Shown: piece after piece, positions 30,190 through 39,181 of the stretch
Position numbering within the stretch: the first letter of the stretch is position 1
How the letters are laid out: every line of letters begins with the position of its first letter
DNA from: Perkinsus olseni
Taxonomy: Eukaryota > Perkinsozoa > Perkinsida > Perkinsidae
Reading direction: 5' to 3'
DNA length: 39,226 nucleotides
Assembly (NCBI GenBank): GCA_013115135.1
Contig: JABANP010000492.1
Coordinates: forward strand, 1-39,226
Position numbers and translations under genes: made by a program
The notes under the pieces: model-generated
What the model saw: only the letters and a program-made list of their open reading frames with translations
Database searches by the model: none
What the model was told of the DNA's origin: nothing

Positions 30190-31846
30190 GCAGGCCCTGG
30201 TCCCGAAAGTGGTCACCGTTCTCTCCAATGCCGCCTTGTGTGAGACCTTGAACAAGAACTCTTGGCTTTTCACAGGGGCCTTACGTTCGCGAGCATCATC
30301 AGCGAGGTTCACCGGAAGTCGTGGAACCGGCGAAGCTGGAGTGCACTAAGCGAGCGGCTCACAGAAGTCTTGTCTCAGAGGGTTTACAGGAGGTAAGGAC
30401 CCGGTCCGCCGCAGCTGTCCGCCACTTAGTGCTAGGGCGGCCGTCTAAGCACTGTTATCAGCGTCGCTCATGCCTGCCCACTCGCTCTCAGAAATAAGAT
30501 TCCAAGATGTTCAATAATGGTTTAATGAACACAGGTGCGTCTCTCTGGGAAATAACTTCGGATCATTTTAGGCTTACCCGCCAATTGCTCTGTGTACTTA
30601 CTGACTTATGCGCTATTTGGCGATCTCGAAAACTAATACGGCCTCCTTCAGGGCTCAGAGTCTCGGTCTTCGAGCCCATTGTCGCTGGTAGCATCCACAC
30701 AGGTACTCGTAGAGTGTGAGAAGGAAGCCGCAGCTCCTGACATATACTCGGGATCGAACAATGACCATCTTAAAGGAGTGAGTTACTGAGGTATCCGTTC
30801 TCCTCGTGCTGTGCTGTAACTTTCATTGGGCTATTGCCTGCTGATTGGGCGTCCGCTCGAGGGGAAAAATCTCGTGTGTGTGTGAGTTCAAGTCCAACGC
30901 CGAGAACCGGCTTAATCAGACTAGCACCGATGCCTCTTGTTTCAAGAGGGATGAGTTAGGAAGTGTTCATCTCGTGTGGGTTATCAGTAAAATAACATTC
31001 ATACGTCGTGGAATGAGATGTTGTCACGCAGCGTCTTGAAGTGCAAGCCACGGTTCGCCGTGAGCGTAGTTTAAGCAAACAGTCTGTCCCTGATCACAAG
31101 TGTTGCGACACAAAGTTGTGTCGCACCTCGGTAGCTAGCCAGCAAACCTAGTACTACACCAACCTGGTCAGCTTATTGGTATTTACTCCACCAATTTTTT
31201 TTCTTTTTTCTTGCCCTTTTATCACTCCCGTGGATTACCGCGCTTGGGTGCTCCACTGCCTTGATACGTAAAGTATCGTTCGGCGTGGTGTGTGTGAGCT
31301 GAGCCCACTGGGCTTCACTTCCACTCACACGAGTTACAACCCATACGCTCAGGCCGATAATCAGCCAGGAGTTAAAGTGTGTCGTAGTTAAGGCACTCCT
31401 CTTATTACTCATTAATTGTAATTGTTGGGTTAGCGAAATGGGACGAGGTGAGCTTAACTCAGCTCGGTCGAACGTTAGTAGCATGAGAGCAGCCATGCCT
31501 TTGTCCTTTCAGATGCATATACGTTTCGAGTCATGGACTGATGCCTCCTCGATGTTCGACAGGCTGGCTGAGGCATTGACCGCATACCATGACCGACACG
31601 CCACGGTGACCTAGGTCTCACATGAAGTCACAGACCAAGTCGTTTATCATTGTTCAGCACGTCTTCAACTGTCTAGCATGATGACTCACCGAAAAGCCAC
31701 TATCAGTTTCAAGGCTCATCAATGCCATTCCCAAGCCGTTTTTCATTTATGACAGTTGCGCCCGGGGGGCACGCTGCAATGAACATCCCTACCTCGGGAT
31801 AGGATCCTCATTGATGTTCTTGCCGCTGACCTAGTGGTATAATACC

Positions 31847-31913
31847 ACTTTGTATAGCACCACTGTGCCAGAAATACCACTGGTATTTCTGGCACAGTGG
31901 TGCTATACAAAGT
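31847..31913. repeat. perfect palindrome, 33-bp arms, single central base
   Basis: Arms 31847-31879 and 31881-31913 are exact reverse complements around one C at 31880. A smaller palindrome of the same type (AGTGGTAT-a-ATACCACT, 31833-31849) overlaps its left end. No third arm follows. No terminal-repeat element or gene is associated. Confidence 0.95.
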
Positions 31914-32030
31914 CTCGCCCCGAGATTCTCGGATCGTCTCAAAAGTTTGCATCCAAACGATCCTTGTTCGGAACCCGCTGGCAAGACTGACGAGCGGCTC
32001 GCGAAGGACGTGTCAATTCGACCCGAGTCG

Positions 32031-32724
32031 ATCGTATAAAACAGTAATTTCGGGCGTGCGCGAAAATTTTTGCCCGTTCGGCGGCGTGCGCCGAGTTGTT
32101 CGTCTCGCGTTCCTGCCGTGCAGGGCGCAATATGCGTTGGTAAAGACGATGAAATGGATGTATGAAAAGAGTTGTATTCGAGGGGCGTACGCCGTACGGG
32201 ATCCTCGTCATCCTTGCCAGCAGAAGAGCTATTGTCTATGAACGAAAGGGGGTCCGCACATGTTCTACGCACGTGGCACACGAAAACCCGTGGTCGCATT
32301 ATCAACTCCAGTGATCACGACGGCTATTAGCAGTTGTGCTGCACTGCGCGGGCCACAGGGACATTCTGCACAGGCTACAGTCATCGATGGTTAATTCCTA
32401 ACCTCCAAGGGAGAAGTACGATCACCAAGGAACACTTGTAACTTGCGCATGATCTACCATTTCAGACGTGAATCATTCCGTCTCTACTCAACAGTTCGAA
32501 GGAGGCATCTTCAGCAGGGGATCTCGTTGCCCTGGGTAACAGTTCTGATCGATAAATACATTTTGATCATCCTGAGCATCGCGAGGCCGAGGGGCGAAAC
32601 TCTCGATCGCTGGAAAAATCGTAATTCGAAGGTGGCGATACACTTCGTATGAGCTGGAGCAATCCGCGGTCGGATTTCTGCTTATCCAGTTCAGCGGGGC
32701 TTTTGTGTTTTGAATGCCCTCAGA
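32031..32724. other. intergenic stretch upstream of the S8 protease
   Basis: No gene or recognisable promoter element is seen. It contains the doubled palindromic hexamer CGTACG-c-CGTACG near 32185. Short open frames on both strands lack motifs. Confidence 0.5.
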
Positions 32725-34152
32725 ATGCCACGCGAGTCCTCCTTCCTACGTTTACCGAGAGGGCTGATTATTCTACTCCTACTGGCTGTACTCTCAGTAC
32801 AGTACGACACAGCGGTGGTTATGATACGAGACTCTCACGGCGAACGCGTCGGCATAGAAGAGGCTTTCCGCAAGCATCGGGAGGTAATGGGGGAAAAGAG
32901 ATCGTCGGACGGGGAATCAATTCGATTGTCGAAGTGCTTACGATGCGACGAGAAGTCGGCTGTGATAGAGAAGTTGCCAACAACCGGCATACAAATTGTC
33001 CACACTGGCAGTCTGGAGTGTCCGTCATCTCATGAGGGGATTTGCGACTTCGTGAAGTCCCTCAAGCCCGATTTGAACTACACAGTAGCTGCATGCACGG
33101 ACGGGTCGGAGCCTAGTTCCTTCAGAATGAGCTCAGCGGGGGCGGATGCCTCGATGGTCGGAGCTGAGGCTAACTTGAGAGCGTATTGTAGTGTACTGAA
33201 ATACCCTCCGAATGACCCGCTATTCTCAGAGCAAAGAGATTACTTCAGAGCTCTGGGAATTAGGCAAACTTGGAAAGCTGTGAGACGGTCGGGTCTCTCT
33301 CGGAAAGACGTTGTCGTGGCTATCTTGGATAGCGGTATAACACCGGGGCATCCTGAATTCGAGGGGAAGGTACTGAGGGGACACGACGCTTCTGGAGCGT
33401 GGAGGAAGTCAGTGGAGGATCACTTCGGCCACGGTACGGCGATGGCCAGTATCATTGCTTCCAATATTAACAATGGAGTCGGAATCGCTGGCATCGCTGA
33501 TAAGGTGCTGATCCGACCGATAAGGATGTCAGAAAAGGGAACGGAAGCCGCGTTCGAGAGGGTGGTGCGTGCATGGGAGGCAGCCCTTACGTTCGCGGAT
33601 ACCGACATTATACTCTATTCTGCTGGAGGTTGGTTCGACCAGGACAGATCCGTAATCTACAAGTTTGCACTGGAGCAGGCCGTCAAGAAGGGAATCCTAG
33701 TTCTCACGGCTGCTCCCAATTCTGACAATGTCGATGGCCCAGAGGAGGTTGAGCTGCCCTGCGCTCTAGCCAACGGTATATCGGGAGTCCTTTGCATTGC
33801 AACGACAGTGACAAGCGACCCCTTCACTGCCTTGGGTGATGCTGCGAAGCTTGCTAGTTTCGGCATGCCTGGCACCAACGTCACATACCCGACACCAATA
33901 CGCGACGGGGATGTTTGGCGCTACGCGAAGGGCCAAGGCTCATCGGTCGCTGCAGCAGCTGCCGCGGGAATAGCAGTGCTGATTAAAGGTTTCAAGAACT
34001 TCGCGCCGCAGGAGATTGAGAGGATACTATTGAACTCTACTGAGGGCCGAGTCAGGACGAAGGCAGGGGACGAGATGTCGTATGGGCTCCTTCGACCCGA
34101 AGTCGCAATCGAACAGGCGATAGCTGAGGCAACGTGGTCTCAGGTAGCCTAG
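32725..34152 (+). CDS. secreted subtilisin-like serine protease (peptidase S8)
   Basis: A single-exon 475-codon gene. The ATG at 32725 is chosen because it directly precedes a signal peptide (GLIILLLLAVLSVQY). A propeptide-like region with cysteines (CLRCDEK, GICDF) spans about residues 40-180. The S8 catalytic Asp is in VVVAILDSGI (residue 202), the His in HFGHGTAMAS (236), the oxyanion Asn in TAAPNSDN (332) and the Ser in GQGSSVAAAA (407). Two motifs deviate from the family consensus: A-P-N replaces A-G-N, and G-S-S-V-A replaces G-T-S-M-A, but all catalytic residues are kept, so it is probably active. Secreted S8 proteases are abundant in Perkinsus and resemble this one; the host or substrate is not deducible. 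Confidence 0.93.
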   Translation: MPRESSFLRLPRGLIILLLLAVLSVQYDTAVVMIRDSHGERVGIEEAFRKHREVMGEKRSSDGESIRLSKCLRCDEKSAVIEKLPTTGIQIVHTGSLECPSSHEGICDFVKSLKPDLNYTVAACTDGSEPSSFRMSSAGADASMVGAEANLRAYCSVLKYPPNDPLFSEQRDYFRALGIRQTWKAVRRSGLSRKDVVVAILDSGITPGHPEFEGKVLRGHDASGAWRKSVEDHFGHGTAMASIIASNINNGVGIAGIADKVLIRPIRMSEKGTEAAFERVVRAWEAALTFADTDIILYSAGGWFDQDRSVIYKFALEQAVKKGILVLTAAPNSDNVDGPEEVELPCALANGISGVLCIATTVTSDPFTALGDAAKLASFGMPGTNVTYPTPIRDGDVWRYAKGQGSSVAAAAAAGIAVLIKGFKNFAPQEIERILLNSTEGRVRTKAGDEMSYGLLRPEVAIEQAIAEATWSQVA

Positions 34153-34293
34153 TTTTTAGTTGACATCGCGCTTATGTGATGACCCTTCACGAATGAGAAC
34201 CAAGGAAGATGCCCGGTGATGGTGAGGAAGACGCGCTATGGTCGAGACTGACTGACTGAGAACACAACGCCCGAGTTTTGCCGTCTGGAATCC

Positions 34294-34515
34294 ATGCTCT
34301 CATCTACTGTTTTACTACTGTTGACCACTAAGCTTAACATCAGTGTAGCCTATCGTCCAAGCAAGATTGGAATCAGCGATATATGCTCAGAAGCTGGCAG
34401 CGTGTGCCCGTTGATGGCTGCTCACTCTCCTGTGTCCTGCTGTGTTTTCCATGTCATGCCTGACGATGGTGTGTTGTCCCATGGTTCAGAATTTCTCGCG
34501 TTCACATTCGGTTGA
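34294..34515 (+). CDS. possible small secreted cysteine-containing protein
   Basis: A 73-codon frame starts MLSSTVLLLLTTKLNISVAY, which reads as a signal peptide, and contains five cysteines (CSEAGSVC, SCCVFH). It lies 140 nt after the protease stop codon on the same strand. It could be a real short gene, the first exon of a longer gene, or chance. No family is recognised. Confidence 0.35.
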   Translation: MLSSTVLLLLTTKLNISVAYRPSKIGISDICSEAGSVCPLMAAHSPVSCCVFHVMPDDGVLSHGSEFLAFTFG

Positions 34516-34905
34516 TTGAGAGAGTTGCTCCACAACCTCGTCCGCGCTCAGACGAGCGGAGCTATAAGCATGGAGGACCGTGAAGGTCAGTAGTCTCAGA
34601 TTGAGGGGTACCGTGTAGATACGGAGGGTGAAATAGCAGCGTACAGGAGATGATCCTGTCGTCTTCGGGCGAGCGCAATTATGCTCCTTGGCTAAGGAGG
34701 CTAAGTGTTTCGATAGTAGTAAAGTTTGCAAGGGGCCTGCGACCCCAGTTTGACACGTTATCAGTTGGAAGTAGTCCCTCAACTTTCTTTCCCTTCCCAA
34801 CCCGCCGGTGCAGGAGAGGTCTAGCATGTGAGTTTATCGCGGTGGGCGAAATCGCATCATTCTTCGGTTATGCAGGCCTGGGCGATCGTGATATGCTCAA
34901 CTCAT

Positions 34906-34980
34906 AGTTCTAGATGGTTTGTTGGTAGAGCGTGTAGTAGAGTGTGTACGAGAGTGCCAGGTTCAATTCCGGGGCCCTTC
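34906..34980 (+). other. tRNA-like sequence (tRNA pseudogene or tRNA-derived element)
   Basis: A D-arm/A-box-like TTTGTTGGTAGAGCG and a T-arm/B-box-like GGTTCAATTCC are correctly spaced and followed by TTCTTTTT, a Pol III terminator. The acceptor and anticodon stems do not pair convincingly and no anticodon can be assigned. It may be a decayed tRNA or the head of a SINE. Confidence 0.4.
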
Positions 34981-35122
34981 TTTTTATAAACACAAGTGTC
35001 GTGCGAGTGAGTAACTTCTGAGTAGGAATGAAGAGCTAAGCATGATCTGCAAGATCGGCTATTCCGCAATGCTGACTGCGGGAGTTTATCCCATCAAGAT
35101 CTGACGGCCAAGTCGATACGGA

Positions 35123-35974
35123 CTACTTGACTCTGGTTAGAGCCCTACGGCCTCCTTCAAATGGCACGTAGATCGTACGACCGGAGGCAATGACGATATT
35201 AGTGAGGTCGACAGGCTGCAGACGTTTGGTTGGGCAGACGTACTTCACCATTCGTCTGAGCTGATCAAAGGTACCTCTACCAGCCGACTTGACATTGTAG
35301 CGCTGATATGGCTTACGGCTGGCATCGGGTACGAGTTTGAAGAGGAAGCGACTAGTAGGCCTTCCGTCGCACGCAACCAGTATACCCACGGACACTCGAG
35401 CTTGAGAACGTCGGCCTCTATCACGACGTACATAGACAGACAGCTTGAGGCGGGGGGCCACGGGCTCTTCGAACTCGTATAACCCTGACCTTAGATATTC
35501 CAAGGTACCCGATCTCCTCATAAACTCGATCGTCTTCCCCCGGAAGCTGGTGGTGCAAGCGTCACCCGATACTTGAGTGATAGTGACCAAGTCGCCAGGC
35601 TGAATACCGGCAGGCGGGCTGGTCCAGAGACTCGAGGAGTCAGCATGACCAGTAGTGTATAAAATCCCTGCGATTTTGGTGTACCATTGGTGAAGAGCAT
35701 CCGAGGAAAAACCGATCGAGAAGACATTGTCCTTGACCTCAGTCACGGGCAGAGCTCCGTCAAGGTCGGGGTAAGCGAAGTTATCCAAGGTGGTTCTCGG
35801 CGGGCCTCGCGTAAAGTAACCGGTGAAGGCAAAGTTCTCAGCTGTCTGATCCTCATTCACGATAAATTGCATATCGTAATCCTTCCCTTTGTGAACAAAC
35901 CAGCCGACAACCGGAGCGGCGTTGATAACCATGGGCAGGGCAGGGCACAGGAAAATCGCAATGAAGTTGATCAT
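35123..35974 (-). CDS. secreted protein of unknown function (lineage-specific type)
   Basis: An uninterrupted 283-codon minus-strand gene beginning MINFIAIFLCPALPMVINA, a signal peptide. The body is rich in beta-strand-like segments with few cysteines (CTTSF, VACDGR, YVCPTK). A PPAGIQPGDLVTI segment near residue 120 recurs in the neighbouring truncated paralogue as PPAGIETGDTTIL. I do not recognise a domain. The type, a short secreted single-exon gene in tandem paralogues, is reminiscent of expanded secreted families of Perkinsus; this is an impression, not a match. Confidence 0.75.
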   Translation of the reverse strand: MINFIAIFLCPALPMVINAAPVVGWFVHKGKDYDMQFIVNEDQTAENFAFTGYFTRGPPRTTLDNFAYPDLDGALPVTEVKDNVFSIGFSSDALHQWYTKIAGILYTTGHADSSSLWTSPPAGIQPGDLVTITQVSGDACTTSFRGKTIEFMRRSGTLEYLRSGLYEFEEPVAPRLKLSVYVRRDRGRRSQARVSVGILVACDGRPTSRFLFKLVPDASRKPYQRYNVKSAGRGTFDQLRRMVKYVCPTKRLQPVDLTNIVIASGRTIYVPFEGGRRALTRVK

Positions 35975-36124
35975 TGGGAGAAAGGGATTTCAAAGGATCT
36001 GATTGAGTGAAAGATGTACTAACTTCTGCGAGGTCTGAACCGTCCAATTAAGCATCATACCACTCACCTTCCGGCGAGGACATTGAGGGGGGCAGGGGGT
36101 GACGGCGAAGGGCAATGAACAGGC

Positions 36125-36144
36125 GTGACGACGTCACGGTGACG
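36125..36144. repeat. triad upstream of the secreted gene pair
   Basis: GTGACG-a-CGTCAC-g-GTGACG, exact. Confidence 0.95.
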
Positions 36145-36165
36145 TGGACGATCGATCAAAACGAT

Positions 36166-36185
36166 AGCTCGCCGAGCTAAGCTCG
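36166..36185. repeat. triad, 21 bp from the previous one
   Basis: AGCTCG-c-CGAGCT-a-AGCTCG, exact. The two hexamers are unrelated in sequence, so these are separate events rather than a duplication. Confidence 0.95.
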
Positions 36186-36293
36186 ACCGCGTGCTACTTC
36201 TTGAAAGCTGACAGATTCGGGCACGTCATTCGCCGTTGTTTTGCATTCCCTGGCCGGAACGGTCATGTAATCGGTTGAAATCAAATCGGTCAA

Positions 36294-36316
36294 TCAAATT
36301 GGTTGAACCAATTTGA
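36294..36316. repeat. palindrome at the break of the paralogue
   Basis: TCAAATTGGTT-g-AACCAATTTGA: 11-bp exact arms and one central base. On the minus strand it supplies the final codons and stop of the truncated gene. Confidence 0.92.
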
Positions 36317-36749
36317 GAATGGTCGTGTCCCCCGTTTCAATACCCGCTGGTGGGTAGCGATCATCTGGCATGACCTGCCCAGCCATCGCCAAACATGTTC
36401 CTACACCGTTATACCAAGGCGAAGTCGCCAGGCTTATGGCGTACGTAAGATTTCTTACCACCGCGGGAGAAGACAGATAGACAGTGAATCCATGGCTATG
36501 GGGTCGAACACCTTCAGGAGTCAATGGCGTGAACCAACTATCCTCACCACAGAGTGGCGGAGGTCCTCTAGGAGAACCTGGTGTACACCGGTCGGACGCT
36601 GCGGAACCAACGCCAACATGATACTCTTCATCCAGTGCGACGGTGATACGGTAGGCGTCCGTTTTGCGAGAAAAGCTGCCGACTTCCTGGAACGCTCTTC
36701 TAATCATCCCTTCAGTGCCTATAAGCCAAGTTGCGACGAAGTTCATCAT
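36294..36749 (-). pseudogene. truncated paralogue of the secreted protein at 35123-35974
   Basis: A 151-codon minus-strand frame starting MMNFVATWLIG, comparable to MINFIAIFL of the neighbour, and ending PPAGIETGDTTILKLVQPI. It matches the first half of the neighbour and then stops. The last codons, including the stop, are formed by a one-base-centred palindrome (36294-36316), so the C-terminal half is missing or was displaced. The 5' end abuts the inverted-repeat element at 36747. It could still make a short protein, but it looks broken. Confidence 0.6.
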
Positions 36750-37988
36750 TAAGAAAACGAGCGGAGCCCGTCGCTTCGCTCCATCGCGCGTGAAAAATTC
36801 ACGCTTTCCTGCACTTACGCCTAACTGGGGCCGTATGCGGATACTGATCCAAGGGGTGAGTCAGATTTTTTACTCAGAGAAAAAAATCACACAGTGATTA
36901 ATACGCCGTGATTCAGTGATTTTTTGCTCCAGAGTACGAAATCAGAATCTTTCGAGCTTGAGTTGAATCTCGACCGTGATTCGAAAATCAGAAGCCGATT
37001 TTTTGCTTGATTTTTACTCAGAGCCTCTGATTCAAAATCAGATGGTTAATTCGCGGTATCGCTCGATCACTAAATTGAATCACCCACTTGAGGCGGAATA
37101 TGGGAATTGGCTTAGCGCTCGCCGAAACGAGCGATCCAGCGACTTAGACAATTTCGTTGTTCATTGCCCAAAAATGTCGGATGGCGGAAAGCCCTTGGGG
37201 CCTTCTTCCGCGAATCATGACACCTAATATCTCGGGGAATTTGGTGTAGCGGATAACAACTTGGACCGTCGTCCACTCCACCCTAGTTCAATTCTTAGAG
37301 CGACCATTACCGATGCCAAGCCAGTGCGGGAAAATTGCATGAATACTCAGCGTGGAGAATCTGAATCAGCCTTCGGTGCCGGGGGTCCGGACCCCGGTAC
37401 GAATCAAGCGAAACTAACGTGCGAAAATGGGGATACTCAAGACGTGAGTATGATTAGGAATCACACGCTGAGTAAAAATGTGATTCTGAATCTGCGGCGT
37501 TCTCGAGTTGAGTAAAATACTCACGAGTATGAGTTTTGAATCACAATCACGTTGAAAAAATCTAGGATCATGATTCTTACTCACTGGGTTGAGTAAATAC
37601 TCTGACTCATTGATTCAGAATCAGTGGCTGAGTATGATTCTGAATCAGGAATCATGATTCTGAATCAGGAATCATGATTCTGAATCAAGAATCAGAATCA
37701 ACGCTTGAGAAAAATCAGGAATCAGGAATCGTACTCACGAATCCTGAATCTGAATCTGGAATCAGTAATCATACTCACGAATCATGAATCTTACTCATGA
37801 ATACGGAATCTGAATCAACACTTGTGAATCATGGTGTGAGTTGAATCAAAATCGGAGATCAGATAGTGAGTTGAATCAGTGTCTGTGATTCTCGAATCAG
37901 TATCCGCATACGGCCCCTCTACAACATTTCTGCTGAGTGCGCCGCCATTGGAGCGAAGCGACGGGCTCCGCTCGTAAAAGTATTAATG
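36747..37988. mobile_element. terminal-inverted-repeat element (MITE/foldback-like), non-autonomous
   Basis: The outer arms ACGAGCGGAGCCCGTCGCTT... (36757-36783) and their reverse complement (37949-37975) match over 27 bp. An inner 20-bp pair is also exact (36829-36848 with 37896-37915), and CATTAA/TTAATG mark the likely ends. No transposase is encoded. The interior is rich in GATTC/GAATC and ACTCA/GAGT words, densest at 37440-37900. A target-site duplication is not clear. It lies immediately upstream of the truncated secreted gene. Confidence 0.8.
37440..37900. repeat. GAATCA/TGAGT word-rich core of the inverted-repeat element
   Basis: Dozens of GAATCA, TGATTC, ACTCA and GAGTA words occur in changing order, including the local tandem repeat TCTGAATCAGGAATCATGAT around 37636-37680. 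The words face both directions, so the strand can fold extensively. Confidence 0.75.
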
Positions 37989-38576
37989 TACGGTTAAGTT
38001 TCCACACTCGAGACACGTAGGTCCGGAGACAAGCTGTGGTTGTCCATGAAGAACCGGATCTGGAGACTGCGCACGCACTGTTGCTGTGTGGAATATTATG
38101 TGTAGACCCCCCCGTATAAATGCTATTTCCCCCAAAACTAAATTTTTTCGACCCAAACTTCGTACACACCTTCCCCAAGTACTCTCCCACATACCCAAAC
38201 TGTTACTCCCTCGCTCATACTCTTTCAACTGCGATTCCAACACTTCTATCTCTATCCGTCTCGACTCTTGTCTCGCTTCGTTCGCCATTTTGCATTATGT
38301 TTAGCGCACGCCAACGAGCCATTTAATAAATCCACTGTCTTTCGCGCGCGCTTTCCCTTCCATTTCATAGCGTTGACGTTCCCGTCAACGAGTGTATCCG
38401 CGAATTTACACGCTCCACTCCGTTAATTCCGGGACCCAGTGAAGCCGTTCCACAACTTGCGGCCGGCTGCTGTGAGCCCGACTGGGGCGGGGTCGGCTGA
38501 GTAATTAACAAGCTGTAAAGTAGGATATATAAGCCACTCAGTACAGATGAAGCACCAGCAGTGTAACAGTGAACGT

Positions 38577-38617
38577 GGCGAGAGTTACTGCCTAAGCCAT
38601 AGGCAATAACTCTCGCC
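38577..38617. repeat. hairpin, 17-bp arms
   Basis: GGCGAGAGTTACTGCCT (38577-38593) and AGGCAATAACTCTCGCC (38601-38617) pair with one mismatch across a 7-nt loop. No T-run follows, so a terminator role is not supported. Confidence 0.8.
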
Positions 38618-38700
38618 TCACACAGTCGTTGGGTGTGGTAGGAATGGGTTGAGCAAAGCGACGCGTCTCATCCGATGCTCGGCTCAGTCTCTGGTGGCTC

Positions 38701-38720
38701 TGAAACCGTTTCAGTGAAAC
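38701..38720. repeat. triad near the right end
   Basis: TGAAAC-c-GTTTCA-g-TGAAAC, exact. Confidence 0.95.
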
Positions 38721-39161
38721 GCGGGTAGTGCAAAAGCTAGCACGCAAAACTAGCACGCGTGCGTCGTCCCGTCTATGAGGCGGAGCGACGTGTCTCTCGT
38801 TTCCGGATTTTACCTGGGGATAAAATATTATATCGTAGAGAAATGCGGAACGATTTCTTGTGGGGGAAACCTCTAGCTGTGGTTCCAAGTGATTAGGATC
38901 ACGCTTGTGTGTGCGGCTCGGGCGAGCGCGAAAGTTTGTGCGAGCTGTGGCACCCGATGACTGGCTAGTGAGCTAGTCGTGGAGTAATATATGGAGGTGT
39001 TGGTGGATGTGCAACGAAGTGTTATAGCTCTTTCCCATCCCTCCCATTCCCTTGACGTTGGGGGACCCGGAGTGGCTCGGGGTTGTGGAGTTTCATGGTC
39101 TTGACGTGATCTCCTTACCCTAGCTACACCGGGTCTGCATTCGCGAATCCGGTCTCGAGGA

Positions 39162-39181
39162 GGTGTCGGACACCTAGTGTC
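39162..39181. repeat. triad with one mismatch
   Basis: GGTGTC-g-GACACC-t-aGTGTC; the first base of the third hexamer differs. The inner palindrome has 7-bp arms. Confidence 0.75.

Larger units (their letters stand above)
29966..32030 (+). pseudogene. segmental duplication, copy B: detached VPS13 3' end
   Basis: This is a second copy of the last VPS13 exons without the rest of the gene. Exon equivalents 30276-30392 (GPYVREHHQRGSPEVVEPAK), 30703-30777 (VLVECEKEAAAPDIYSGS) and 31513-31614 (MHIRFESWTDASSMFDRL, then TAG) keep the same lengths and splice sites as copy A. Many differences are silent, so the copy was probably constrained for a time, or it may still be expressed from another promoter. 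It lacks the upstream exon present before copy A. The triad at 30170 would shift the frame if it lies in an exon. Between 30840 and 31500 copy B has about 530 nt that copy A lacks. Confidence 0.75.
34153..35122. other. intergenic stretch with a tRNA-like sequence
   Basis: Apart from the possible small secreted protein at 34294 and the tRNA-like sequence at 34906-34980, nothing is recognisable here. Confidence 0.5.

Noticed and set aside
31104..31125. Inverted repeat TGCGACACAA/TTGTGTCGCA
   Set aside because: The arms are exact, but the gap is two bases and there is no third arm, so it was not counted with the one-base-centred class.
37440..37900. Possible CRISPR-like array in the GAATC-rich region
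   Set aside because: Repeat words are short, variable and in both orientations, with no regular spacers; the DNA is eukaryotic.
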